Of a DNA stretch of 64,000 nucleotides, positions 41,004 to 49,695 are shown piece by piece. Source of the DNA: Bacteroidales bacterium (GTDB lineage: Bacteria > Bacteroidota > Bacteroidia > Bacteroidales > JAIOZK01); NCBI GenBank assembly GCA_021738625.1, contig JAIPBS010000001.1, positions 62,001 through 126,000 of the forward strand. Direction: 5' to 3'. The notes below the pieces were generated by a model, which saw nothing but the letters and a program-made list of their open reading frames with translations, was not told the DNA's origin and did no database searches. How positions within the stretch are numbered: the stretch's first letter is position 1; every line of letters begins with the position of its first letter. Both the position numbers and the translations under genes were made by a program.

Positions 41004-43346
41004 TTAAAACTCAATTTTATAACCGATATTCGGGATGATCAGCAAATCCTCCACCTTGTTGATTTTCCTTTCTTCCGCATTGTATTCAAACTCTTGAAAT
41101 TCCTTATGTCCCAATGCATTAATGATGTGAAAACTCCATACACTGGCATGATTCCGCTTGTTTATCCTTAAGTTGAAAGAAGCCGAAAGTATGGGTGCAT
41201 CTTCCAACTGTTGCTCATAAGCCCGGCTGATATCCAGGATGATTTCCTCCCTGATCAGGGTTTCATAAGTATCAACCGGAATGATCCTTCTCCCGCCCAT
41301 GTGCGTTAGACGGATATTTGCATTCAAGAGGTTCTGATCCTTTTTACCAGTTTTCCACTCTTTACCGGCCAGAACATTGACCACATATCCACGGTTGTAT
41401 TTGGTATTTCTCTTTATGCCATCCCCTCCCGTGTATTTCGAATCAAAAAACGAAGCAGTTAACATATAATATAACCCTTGGTTCAGGTAACGTTCCAGTG
41501 TAATATCAAGTCCGATGTTTTCGCCTGTCCCCTGGTTGACCAGCGAATCGTTAAAATCCCATATTTCGTTGATATTGATGGTTGAAACGTGACTTCCGGG
41601 AACCACCGGAATATCAAATAGTTTTTGATAGTAAGTCTCTATCGTCAGGTTCAGGTTTTCTTTCAATTGGTTCTCATAAGCCACGACAAAATGATGTGCT
41701 TTGTTAAAATCGAGATTTTTATTCGGTTGAATAATTCCATTAGGGGTGTTTTGTTCAACGAAATAAAACTGAAGGAGTTCCAATTGACTATGCATTCCAT
41801 ATGCCAGGGATAAGGCCTGCCGCGGATTGAAATTCCAACTGAGGCCCAGGCGGGGCTCAAGCGTGTGGTTACCGTTTAAGGTGAAATACTGGGAATGCAG
41901 GCCAACATTCGCAACAACATTGCGGTTCAGATGAATTTTCGATTGGGAGTAAAACTGGAGCAACTCGCTTCCTTTTTCCTCCGAAATGTATGTTTTCAAT
42001 GGATTTCCATAGCCCTCCGCATAATTAATATCAAGATCGTACATGATCCGGTTCAGAATAACTCCAGTCCGGTTGGTATGCCGGGCGCTGAACTTATGAT
42101 TGATCATGGCCGAAACGGAATATTTCCATCGGTAATCTTCAACATCTCTTATGGGTTGCATAAACAAGGAACTGTCGAACCGTTTCTGCTTCCAGACCAG
42201 GCTGTTTTCGGTAACGGCCAGTGTAGTCCGCATGTAAGTGCTTTTCCCAATCACCTTTTTATAATTGACACCCAAGGCCCCCATGTTGAGCCTTGCCTTG
42301 AATTCTTCTCTGTCTTCATTGTCTTTCCATTTTGCCGGATCCTGAACAGCTTCCTTCCCCTGGAAATCGTATGCACCTATACCCCAAACCGAGAAAACGC
42401 CGTTCCTTGCCGGGAAATCTATTTTGAAGGAAAGATCCTGGTAAGACAGCTTACCCATTTCCTCAGGCAGAATCGGCGACAACAATCCCAGGGTGGAATA
42501 GCGGTAGTTAAAAAGGTAAGTGGAACTTTTCCCTTTCTTAAACGGCCCTTCGGAGGCCAAATCAATCCCGATCAGGCTTGCCTGAAAGGTATGCTCTCTT
42601 TTATCCTGATTTCCGCTTCTCAGATTCATATCAAAAACACCGGACAAGGCATTACCGAACTCGGCAGGGAAAGCTCCGGTAAAAAAATCGGAGGCACCCA
42701 GAGTCTGGCTGCTTAAAGCTGTCACCGCTCCCCCGCCCAATGAAATATAGTCGGCAAAATGATTGGGATTGGAGATTTGCACCCCTTCCATCCTCCAAAG
42801 CAATCCTTTGGGTGAATTACCCCTGATCACGATTCCGTTGCTTCCAACCGATGAGGTTACTCCGGCGAAAGCTGAAACCAGGCGGGCCGGATCATCAAAA
42901 CCGCCGGCAAACCGGTTGGCTTCCTCCATATTGAGTTGCCCGGCGCTAATTGTCGCCATAGAGTTGATCGCTTCGTTCTTATTCGTTTGGGCCTTGATCT
43001 CAACCTGCTCCAACTTCTGAATTGATTCTTTCAAACCAACATTCAATACAACCTCTTTTCCGCTGCTTACCAGAACCTCTCGCATCACAACAACTTCGTA
43101 TCCCACATAGCTGAAACGGATATCGTAACGGCCCAGGGGAACGTTCGCGATACTGTAATAACCTTCCGTATCCGTTATCGCACCCAAAGCAGGATCAGTT
43201 TCCATGACCAGAACACTTGCCCCGAAAAGAGGAAGTTGTGTGCTTTGGTCAACAATCTTTCCTTTGATCGTCTGGCTGAATTCCTGGGCATCAGCATCAG
43301 GAAATATAAAGGCAATTACTATTATCCACAATGATGAAAGTTTCAT
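41004..43346 (-). CDS. TonB-dependent outer-membrane receptor
   Basis: 780 residues. The signal peptide is about 1-20. A carboxypeptidase-regulatory-like beta-sandwich follows at about 25-110 ('GKIVDQSTQLPLFGASVLVM', 'TDTEGYYSIANVPLGRYDI'), then a plug domain at about 125-240 ('GNSPKGLLWRMEGVQI', 'DFFTGAFPAEFGNALSGVFD') and a 22-strand-type barrel to the end ('IPNIGYKIEF'). No SusD-like lipoprotein is adjacent, so the ligand is unlikely to follow the classic SusCD polysaccharide arrangement; iron complexes, vitamins or peptides are alternatives. The promoter side faces the PAS-LuxR gene, which is divergent. Confidence 0.9.
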   Translation of the reverse strand: MKLSSLWIIVIAFIFPDADAQEFSQTIKGKIVDQSTQLPLFGASVLVMETDPALGAITDTEGYYSIANVPLGRYDIRFSYVGYEVVVMREVLVSSGKEVVLNVGLKESIQKLEQVEIKAQTNKNEAINSMATISAGQLNMEEANRFAGGFDDPARLVSAFAGVTSSVGSNGIVIRGNSPKGLLWRMEGVQISNPNHFADYISLGGGAVTALSSQTLGASDFFTGAFPAEFGNALSGVFDMNLRSGNQDKREHTFQASLIGIDLASEGPFKKGKSSTYLFNYRYSTLGLLSPILPEEMGKLSYQDLSFKIDFPARNGVFSVWGIGAYDFQGKEAVQDPAKWKDNEDREEFKARLNMGALGVNYKKVIGKSTYMRTTLAVTENSLVWKQKRFDSSLFMQPIRDVEDYRWKYSVSAMINHKFSARHTNRTGVILNRIMYDLDINYAEGYGNPLKTYISEEKGSELLQFYSQSKIHLNRNVVANVGLHSQYFTLNGNHTLEPRLGLSWNFNPRQALSLAYGMHSQLELLQFYFVEQNTPNGIIQPNKNLDFNKAHHFVVAYENQLKENLNLTIETYYQKLFDIPVVPGSHVSTININEIWDFNDSLVNQGTGENIGLDITLERYLNQGLYYMLTASFFDSKYTGGDGIKRNTKYNRGYVVNVLAGKEWKTGKKDQNLLNANIRLTHMGGRRIIPVDTYETLIREEIILDISRAYEQQLEDAPILSASFNLRINKRNHASVWSFHIINALGHKEFQEFEYNAEERKINKVEDLLIIPNIGYKIEF

Positions 43347-43430
43347 TTTATATTTGTTTTGTTATAATTTTACCGACAGCAAAATTCCGCATTGGTCGCA
43401 CGGATAACCATATTGAAAAATCAGTATTTT

Positions 43431-44213
43431 ATGGAAAAACATCTCGGGGAATTACAAAAACAATATGAGGAACTGTATAAACTCCAGACCTTCCGGGAGG
43501 AAGATCTGGATTATTCAAGGTTGGATTACCATGTTGAATACCTGGAAAATATTCATATAATGAAAAACTCTTCCATCGCCATTTTCGATCTTTACAAAAG
43601 AGAACATGTTTTCATATCCTCCCGCAACGAATCTATACTGGGTTACGGTTCCGACCGGATTTTCAGAGATCCCATGCTCCACCTGGCGGTATTGATCCAC
43701 CCTGATGACCTGCTTATCCTGACAAAAAACGGTCTTAAGTATTTCCGTCTGGGGATTGAATACGCCAGGAATAACAAGAACATTCATGACTACAAATATA
43801 TCACCGATTACAGGATTCGTAAAAAAAGCGGTAAGTACGTCAGGGTGGTTGAGCAGCATATTTTGCTTGAAACGGATAAGAGCAATAATCTCTGGCTGGC
43901 CATGAGCGTGATGGACCTTTCTCCCGACAATGATCTTGCCACACCCTGCCGTGTGCGTCTTTTGAATACCAGAACAGGCGAGTTGTTCACATTTCAGGAT
44001 GAGGAAAACGGCCGCCGGGGTATTCTGAGCAAACGGGAAAAAGAAATTCTGCACCTGATATCAGAAGGGATGCCCAGCAAACTGATCGCCGACAAACTTT
44101 TCATTTCAACTCATACCGTAAACACCCATCGGCAAAATATCATTGAGAAGATGAAAGTTAACAATTCCGCAGAAGCCGTTCAATATGCATCTCGGCTTGG
44201 ATTGCTCGATTGA
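43431..44213 (+). CDS. PAS-LuxR transcription factor at the edge of the hydrogenase cluster
   Basis: 260 residues from the ATG at 43431; an in-frame TTG at 43392 is less likely. Residues about 35-185 look like a PAS-type sensor domain ('SSIAIFDLYKREHVFISSRN', 'AVLIHPDDLLILTKN', 'YRIRKKSGKYVRVVEQHI'). The C-terminus is a LuxR helix-turn-helix ('LSKREKEILHLISEGMPSKL', 'ADKLFISTHTVNTHRQNIIE'). It lacks a receiver domain. It is the only protein in 43431-59036 with a DNA-binding domain, so it is the best candidate for local transcription control, though it could equally regulate the divergent TonB receptor. Confidence 0.85.
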   Translation: MEKHLGELQKQYEELYKLQTFREEDLDYSRLDYHVEYLENIHIMKNSSIAIFDLYKREHVFISSRNESILGYGSDRIFRDPMLHLAVLIHPDDLLILTKNGLKYFRLGIEYARNNKNIHDYKYITDYRIRKKSGKYVRVVEQHILLETDKSNNLWLAMSVMDLSPDNDLATPCRVRLLNTRTGELFTFQDEENGRRGILSKREKEILHLISEGMPSKLIADKLFISTHTVNTHRQNIIEKMKVNNSAEAVQYASRLGLLD

Positions 44214-44523
44214 TGAATTTAAGAATTTGAGTCTGCCCCTAACATACATCAATTTAGATATCATTGCCCTACCCAATGAAATGGCATAGAATGCACAATC
44301 CTTACTTTTACAATTGTATTTTTTACGCAGGTAATAATATTTTTTTAATATTGTAACCCTCACCCCCAATATGTATCAAACTACATCCTCCCATTGCCGA
44401 AAAGTACTGGTTTTTCCGCTGAACCCTTCCGCTTTCTACAGCCTTAAAAAGGTACAAAAGTCTCTTACACGGTCCTGATTGCGCCCATAGATTTGTAACA
44501 TGAAATTTAACTCTAACGCAACA
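44214..44523. promoter_or_regulatory. 310-bp promoter region of the hydrogenase cluster
   Basis: No gene is visible. An AT-rich imperfect palindrome at 44330-44358 (GGTAATAATATT and AATATTGTAACC flanking a T run) could bind a regulator. TAGATTTG at 44488-44495 fits the -7 consensus; a start site about 7 bases downstream leaves roughly 20 bases of leader to the ATG at 44524 and argues against the ATG at 44500 as the start. Confidence 0.45.
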
Positions 44524-44973
44524 ATGGAACAAAAAATCAAAATAATGATTGTGGATGATCACGAAGTTTACCGCGAAGGCCTCAAAACAGCCCTCAACAA
44601 TGTGGTGAATTTCGAGGTTGTTGCTGAAGCATCAAACGGAATGGAGTTTCTGGAAATGATCGAAACCACCGATGTAGACGTCATCCTAATGGACGTCAAG
44701 ATGCCGGTGGTTAGCGGACTGGAAGCCACACGCATCGCCATGGAAAACAATCCGAACCTTAGGATCATCACCCTGAGCATGTACAATGAGGAAACCTTTA
44801 TCCGTCAGATGAAATCATACGGAGCCAGGAGTTACATCTTGAAAGGCTCCAATAAAAACGATCTGGTAAACACCATATATAATGTAGTTGCAGGGAAAAC
44901 ATTTTATCCCGTCGATTTCTCAAGAAATCAAATCAGTCAGAATAACAAAAAATTAATCACCTCAAAAAATTAA
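44524..44973 (+). CDS. Receiver-only protein of NarL ancestry, no output domain
   Basis: 149 residues. The receiver has the acidic pair in 'IMIVDDHEVYREGL', the phosphoacceptor Asp in 'VILMDVKMPVVSG', Ser in 'ITLSMYNEE' and Lys in 'SYILKGS'. The sequence is close to the receiver of the NarL-type regulator at 38446, but after the receiver there are only about 25 polar residues, ending 'NKKLITSKN' where the LuxR helix-turn-helix would begin. It therefore cannot bind DNA by itself and may pass phosphate on or bind a protein. It is the first gene of the hydrogenase run, 5 bases from the next receiver gene. Confidence 0.85.
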   Translation: MEQKIKIMIVDDHEVYREGLKTALNNVVNFEVVAEASNGMEFLEMIETTDVDVILMDVKMPVVSGLEATRIAMENNPNLRIITLSMYNEETFIRQMKSYGARSYILKGSNKNDLVNTIYNVVAGKTFYPVDFSRNQISQNNKKLITSKN

Positions 44974-44978
44974 AAGTC

Positions 44979-45476
44979 ATGGAAACAAAAGCAAAAATTT
45001 TGATCGTAGACGACGACATGGACATCATTACAGTTATGGAAACCATTCTTGAAAAAGAAGGTTATGATGTGATCACGGCCGGTAGCAAAACCGAAGCTCT
45101 TAATTTGGCCAAAGCCGAAAAACCCGACCTGGCCATACTTGACGTTATGATGTCGACACATTACGAAGGTTTCGAGCTGGCACAAGCCATGCACAAAGAC
45201 GCGGAACTGAAAAACATCCCGGTTCTGATACAAACCTCCATTGATGTGTTCGTTACAAACAACCCGAGTGTTCAGGAAATGGCACGCGAATACCGCAAGA
45301 ACCCCCAGTACAAAGATCTGCAGGTATTGCTGATCAAAAACGTACAAAGCGGAAACGCCGGTGTTGACTACCGCGCTGAAAACGGATCGTCCGTATGGGT
45401 TGATGTGAACGGTTTCCTTCGCAAACCGGTCGACCCCAGCAAACTGCTTCCCGAAGTTGAAAAACTTCTGAGCTAA
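44979..45476 (+). CDS. Receiver protein with an insertion between beta4 and beta5
   Basis: 165 residues. The phosphorylation site is complete: 'ILIVDDDMDIITVM', Asp in 'LAILDVMMSTHYEG', Thr in 'LIQTSIDVF' and Lys in 'GFLRKPVDPSKL'. About 45 extra residues (roughly 98-145, 'NNPSVQEMAREYRKNPQYKD' onward) separate the Thr from the Lys, where a typical receiver has about 20. There is no output domain. The receiver at 51709 also has a long segment at this place. The gene lies 50 bases before hydC and is probably in its transcript. The insertion may form a docking surface for a hydrogenase subunit or kinase. Confidence 0.83.
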   Translation: METKAKILIVDDDMDIITVMETILEKEGYDVITAGSKTEALNLAKAEKPDLAILDVMMSTHYEGFELAQAMHKDAELKNIPVLIQTSIDVFVTNNPSVQEMAREYRKNPQYKDLQVLLIKNVQSGNAGVDYRAENGSSVWVDVNGFLRKPVDPSKLLPEVEKLLS

Positions 45477-45526
45477 AAAACACGAATTAAACAATTGCTG
45501 TTGCAAACAGGAAAAGGAAAGAAACG

Positions 45527-46009
45527 ATGGAAAACACGGTTGAAAGCATCATGGAGCGTTACCCGAAGGCGGGAAGAGACAGCCTGATCCCGATCTTACA
45601 GGACATTCAGAACAAGCAGGGATATTTATCGGAGGAAGCCATCGTAAAAGTGGGGCAACGCCTGAAGCTGCCCGCGAGCAAGATCTTCGGCGTTGCAACC
45701 TTTTACAACCAATTCAGGTTTGAGCCCCTGGGCAAACACCACATACAGGTATGCCGGGGAACGGCCTGCCATGTGCTGGGTTCTTCTTCCGTGCTGGAAG
45801 AGCTGGAGAAACAGCTGAAGATCAAATCGGGGCAAACCACCCGCGATGGCCTCTTCAGCGTGGAAGTGGTAGCCTGCATTGGCGCCTGCGGACTGGCGCC
45901 TGTCATCGCCGTTAATGGCGAATTCCACGCCAGGGTAACAACAGATTCCATCGGGGAGATATTGGAAGAATACAAAGAAAAAGAGCTGGAGGGAGCAAAA
46001 CATGAATAA
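45527..46009 (+). CDS. hydC: NuoE-like [2Fe-2S] subunit of the [FeFe] hydrogenase
   Basis: 160 residues, thioredoxin-like ferredoxin family. The helical N-terminus ('PILQDIQNKQGYLSEEAIVK', 'GVATFYNQFRFEPLG') is followed by four cluster cysteines in 'VCRGTACHV' and 'ACIGACGLAP'. It is the small diaphorase subunit that pairs with the NuoF-like protein to move electrons between NAD(H) and the hydrogenase. Its 3' end overlaps the hydB start by 8 bases. Confidence 0.93.
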   Translation: MENTVESIMERYPKAGRDSLIPILQDIQNKQGYLSEEAIVKVGQRLKLPASKIFGVATFYNQFRFEPLGKHHIQVCRGTACHVLGSSSVLEELEKQLKIKSGQTTRDGLFSVEVVACIGACGLAPVIAVNGEFHARVTTDSIGEILEEYKEKELEGAKHE

Positions 46010-47924
46010 GGAATTTTTGATAGAAAATGTGCTCGGCAGGAAGGGTAAAGGCGAGAGCCCTGAAGCAACTGAAATCCTGAACAGGCTCAGAAAAACAGAG
46101 GTAGACAGGCCGGTGGTTTACATCGGTGCAGGCACCTGCGGACTGGGCGCCGGGGCAGGCAAAGTGTTGAAAGCTATCGAACAATACATCCGCGATCACA
46201 ACCTTCAAATGGATGTGATCCAGGTGGGATGTATCGGGCTTTGCTCGGCTGAGCCGTTGATGGACGTGAAGCTCCCCGGGAAAAACAGGATCTCTTTCAG
46301 GAACATGAACGCGAAAGGCGCAACAGCAATTCTTGAAAACATACTTGAAGAAAAACTTCCCGAAGATCATATTCTCGGCCAGATCGGTCAGCCGGGACAG
46401 GAAGAATGGAAAGACGTCCCTCAACTGAAGGATCACTTCTTCTTTGCCCCTCAAAAGCGCCTGGTGCTTGAAAACTGCGGACTCATCGATCCGGTATGCA
46501 TCGAGGAATACATTGCGCAGGGCGGTTATCAGGCCCTGCTCAACACCCTCAGGACCATGGACCCTGCCGAGGTTTGCGGACTGATCGAAAAAAGCGGACT
46601 CAGAGGTCGCGGCGGCGGTGGGTTCCCCACGGGTTTGAAGTGGAAAATGGCCAATGCCAACCAGACCGATCAAAAATACCTGGTATGTAATGCCGATGAG
46701 GGCGACCCCGGTGCATTCATGGACAGGGCCGTGATCGAAGGCGATCCGCACAAGCTAATCGAGGGTATGGCCATTGGAGCCTACGCCATCGGCGCTTCAA
46801 AAGCATATGTTTACATCCGGGCTGAATACCCGCTGGCCATCGAAAGATTGGACAAAGCCATCAAAAAGGCAAAAGAATACGGACTGCTGGGAGAAAACAT
46901 TTTCGGTAGTGGCTTCAACCTGGAGCTGGTCATCAAGAAAGGCGCCGGAGCATTTGTTTGCGGTGAGGAAACCGCTTTGCTGCATAGCATCGAAGGGCGC
47001 CGCGGCATGCCGCGCCCGCGTCCCCCCTACCCTTCCGACAGCGGATTGTTTGGCAAACCGACCATCATCAACAATGTGGAAACGTTCTCGAATGTGGCCG
47101 GCATCATCAATCGCGGCGCGGATTGGTTCAGCAACATGGGAACCGAAAAAAGCAAAGGCACCAAGGTGTTTGCGCTCAGCGGCAGAATAGCCAATACCGG
47201 CCTGGTGGAGATTCCCATGGGTACCACCGTAAGGGATATCATTTATAAGATAGCCGGCGGATTGTCGGGTGAGAAAAAATTCAAAGCCGTACAGATGGGT
47301 GGGCCATCAGGCGGCTGTGTTACGGAAGAAAACCTCGACATACAAATCGACTACGACTCCCTGCTGAGCGTTGGCGCCATGATGGGATCGGGCGGTATGG
47401 TGGTCATGGACGAAAGTACCTGTATGGTGGATGTGGCCATGTATTTCATGGACTTCATCCAGCGTGAAAGTTGCGGGAAATGCATCCCCTGCCGGGAAGG
47501 TACACGCAGGATGCTTGAGATACTTGAAAGCATCACCACCAAGCCGACCAACGGGCATGATACCCTGCACAGATTTAAAGGGATCACCCAGCTTGAAAAA
47601 TTAGGTGACACCATCAAGGACACCTCGCTTTGCGGACTGGGCAACAGCGCACCCAACCCGGTACTCAGCACCCTGCGCTGGTTCAGGGATGAATACGAAA
47701 CACATGTGTTTGAAAGAACCTGTCCGGCCGGCGTGTGCCAGAACCTCAGGCTGTTCAGCATCGATGTGGACAAATGTACCGGATGTACGGCCTGCGTCAG
47801 GAAATGCCCGACCAATGCCATCATCGGAGCCAGGAAAAAACCGCACTTCATTGTGGAAGACAAATGCATTAGCTGCGGCTCATGCCTGGAAACATGTAAG
47901 TTCGACGCCATCGTAGTAAGTTGA
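46002..47924 (+). CDS. hydB: NuoF-like FMN/NAD subunit of the [FeFe] hydrogenase
   Basis: 640 residues in three parts. About 1-115 is a thioredoxin-like [2Fe-2S] domain ('YIGAGTCGLGAGAGK', 'VGCIGLCSAEPLM'). The NuoF core follows with the FMN/NADH loop 'GLRGRGGGGFPTGLKWKMA', 'NADEGDPGAFMDR', 'GAGAFVCGEETALLHSIEG' and the [4Fe-4S] motif 'ESCGKCIPCREGTRRM' with a later Cys in 'TSLCGLG'. The C-terminus adds two [4Fe-4S] sites ('CTGCTACVRKCPTNAI', 'CISCGSCLETCKFDAI'). This is the HydB/HndC architecture of electron-bifurcating or NADH-linked hydrogenases, which use NADH plus reduced ferredoxin to make H2, or the reverse. Confidence 0.94.
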   Translation: MNKEFLIENVLGRKGKGESPEATEILNRLRKTEVDRPVVYIGAGTCGLGAGAGKVLKAIEQYIRDHNLQMDVIQVGCIGLCSAEPLMDVKLPGKNRISFRNMNAKGATAILENILEEKLPEDHILGQIGQPGQEEWKDVPQLKDHFFFAPQKRLVLENCGLIDPVCIEEYIAQGGYQALLNTLRTMDPAEVCGLIEKSGLRGRGGGGFPTGLKWKMANANQTDQKYLVCNADEGDPGAFMDRAVIEGDPHKLIEGMAIGAYAIGASKAYVYIRAEYPLAIERLDKAIKKAKEYGLLGENIFGSGFNLELVIKKGAGAFVCGEETALLHSIEGRRGMPRPRPPYPSDSGLFGKPTIINNVETFSNVAGIINRGADWFSNMGTEKSKGTKVFALSGRIANTGLVEIPMGTTVRDIIYKIAGGLSGEKKFKAVQMGGPSGGCVTEENLDIQIDYDSLLSVGAMMGSGGMVVMDESTCMVDVAMYFMDFIQRESCGKCIPCREGTRRMLEILESITTKPTNGHDTLHRFKGITQLEKLGDTIKDTSLCGLGNSAPNPVLSTLRWFRDEYETHVFERTCPAGVCQNLRLFSIDVDKCTGCTACVRKCPTNAIIGARKKPHFIVEDKCISCGSCLETCKFDAIVVS

Positions 47925-47951
47925 TTGTGGGATCATTAAAGGAGAAAAGAA

Positions 47952-49676
47952 ATGGACTTTACAATAGAAGTTAACAACAATAAAGTTGAAGCACAGAAAG
48001 GGGAAACCATACTGACCCTGTTGAATCGCAACGGCATCCAGGTGCCTACCCTCTGCTACATGAAGGATATGTTCCCCACCGGATCATGCCGCATGTGCGT
48101 GGTGGAAGTGGAAGGCAGAAGGAACCTTGTAACAGCTTGTTCCGAGCCGGTTTATCCCGATATGAAGATCAAAACACACTCAGCCCGTGTGGTGGAATCC
48201 CGCAAGATGATCGTGGAGCTATTGCTGTCGAATCATCCCGACGACTGTCTGTACTGCGAGCGCAATAACAACTGCGAACTGCAGGGACTGGCAAACACGC
48301 TTAGCGTGAGGGAAAGAAGAATTTCAGGCAATAAAAACGATTACAAGATCGATCAGTCGAGCCCCAGCATTGTCCGTGATCCTGCGAAATGTATTTTATG
48401 TGGAAGATGTGTGAGGGTGTGTGAAGAAATTGAAGGCGTTTCCGCCATCGACTATATCAACCGTGGTAGCAAAACTGTGGTCGGAACACCTTACAACAAA
48501 GGTTTGAATGTATCGAGCTGTATCAACTGCGGACAGTGCATCATGGTATGCCCCACCGGCGCCCTGCACGAAAAACCGCATTTCCCGGAAATATCAGCCG
48601 CCATACAGGACCCTGAAAAAACCGTTGTGGTGCAGTATGCACCCGCCATTTCAGTTTCCATTGCCGAAGAGTTCGGGCTGGAACCCGGCAAAGATATGAT
48701 CGGGGTGCTGAACACGGCTTTAAGAAAGATCGGGTTCAACTTTGTATTCGACACCTCTTTCTCAGCCGACCTCACCATCATGGAAGAATCGGCGGAGCTG
48801 ATCGATCGCATACAGAACAAGGGCAGGCTACCCATGATCACCAGCTGTTGCCCCGCCTGGGTGAAATATGCAGAAGAATTCCAGGAAGATTACCTGGATC
48901 ATGTTTCCAGCTGCAAATCACCCCAGCAAATGATGGGTGCCCTGGTGAAAAGCTATTTTGCAGAAAAGAAACAACTGGATCCAAAAAATATTTATTCCGT
49001 CTCCATCATGCCTTGCACAGCCAAGAAATTTGAGCAGCAAAGGGATGAAATGACACATGAGGGGATCACGGATATTGACGCCGTGTTAACCACCCGCGAA
49101 CTGGTGAAGATCATAAAAATGTACGGCATCGACCTGAACAAGCTGGAACCTGAACTGACCGATTCCCCCCTGGGCATGAGAAGTTCTTCCGGAAAGATTT
49201 TCGGCACTTCGGGCGGGGTGATGGAAGCAGCCGTCAGGACGGCTTACTACAAACTAACGGGCGAAGACCTGACGCAGTTCCGCATTCCTTCGTTGCGCGG
49301 TAACGAAGGCCGGAAAGAAGCCAAACTCAACATCAACGGACTCGAACTGGGCGTTGCCGTGGTTAGCGGTCTGCAAAAGGCAGCTGATCTGCTTGAAGAA
49401 ATCAAGAACGGCAAAGACGACATTCATTTCATCGAGGTGATGGCATGTCCGGGCGGTTGTATCAACGGAGGCGGCCAGGCCATCGGAGCCAACGAAGAAG
49501 CCGTGATGAAAAGAATGAAAAGTTTGTATGATATAGATGAAACTGATTCGGTAAAGTTTTCTCATAAGAATCCATATATCAAGGAGCTGTATGAGCGATT
49601 CCTGGGCGAGGCCCTGGGGCATAAAAGCCATGAACTGCTGCATACCACATACAAGAAAAGAGAAGTGATGTTATAA
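47952..49676 (+). CDS. hydA: [FeFe] hydrogenase catalytic subunit
   Basis: 574 residues, the same length as clostridial CpI. In order: a plant-type [2Fe-2S] domain (about 1-78), the His-Cys [4Fe-4S] site 'HPDDCLYCERNNNCELQ', two ferredoxin [4Fe-4S] sites ('CILCGRCVRVCEEI', 'CINCGQCIMVCPTGAL') and the H-cluster domain. Motif L1 'TSCCPAW' has Cys299/Cys300, L2 'MPCTAKKFE' has Cys355 and L3 'MACPGGCINGGGQ' has Cys499/Cys503. These positions coincide with the CpI numbering, so the proton-relay Cys299 and all H-cluster ligands are present. With HydB and HydC it should form a soluble trimeric, NAD-linked hydrogenase of the A3 (HydABC/Hnd) type. It reduces protons or oxidises H2 in the cytoplasm. 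Confidence 0.97.
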   Translation: MDFTIEVNNNKVEAQKGETILTLLNRNGIQVPTLCYMKDMFPTGSCRMCVVEVEGRRNLVTACSEPVYPDMKIKTHSARVVESRKMIVELLLSNHPDDCLYCERNNNCELQGLANTLSVRERRISGNKNDYKIDQSSPSIVRDPAKCILCGRCVRVCEEIEGVSAIDYINRGSKTVVGTPYNKGLNVSSCINCGQCIMVCPTGALHEKPHFPEISAAIQDPEKTVVVQYAPAISVSIAEEFGLEPGKDMIGVLNTALRKIGFNFVFDTSFSADLTIMEESAELIDRIQNKGRLPMITSCCPAWVKYAEEFQEDYLDHVSSCKSPQQMMGALVKSYFAEKKQLDPKNIYSVSIMPCTAKKFEQQRDEMTHEGITDIDAVLTTRELVKIIKMYGIDLNKLEPELTDSPLGMRSSSGKIFGTSGGVMEAAVRTAYYKLTGEDLTQFRIPSLRGNEGRKEAKLNINGLELGVAVVSGLQKAADLLEEIKNGKDDIHFIEVMACPGGCINGGGQAIGANEEAVMKRMKSLYDIDETDSVKFSHKNPYIKELYERFLGEALGHKSHELLHTTYKKREVML

Positions 49677-49695
49677 AGTAAGGAAACAGCACGAT

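Noticed and set aside
41004-43346. SusC-type polysaccharide utilisation locus
   Set aside because: No SusD-like lipoprotein or glycoside hydrolase is adjacent to the TonB receptor.
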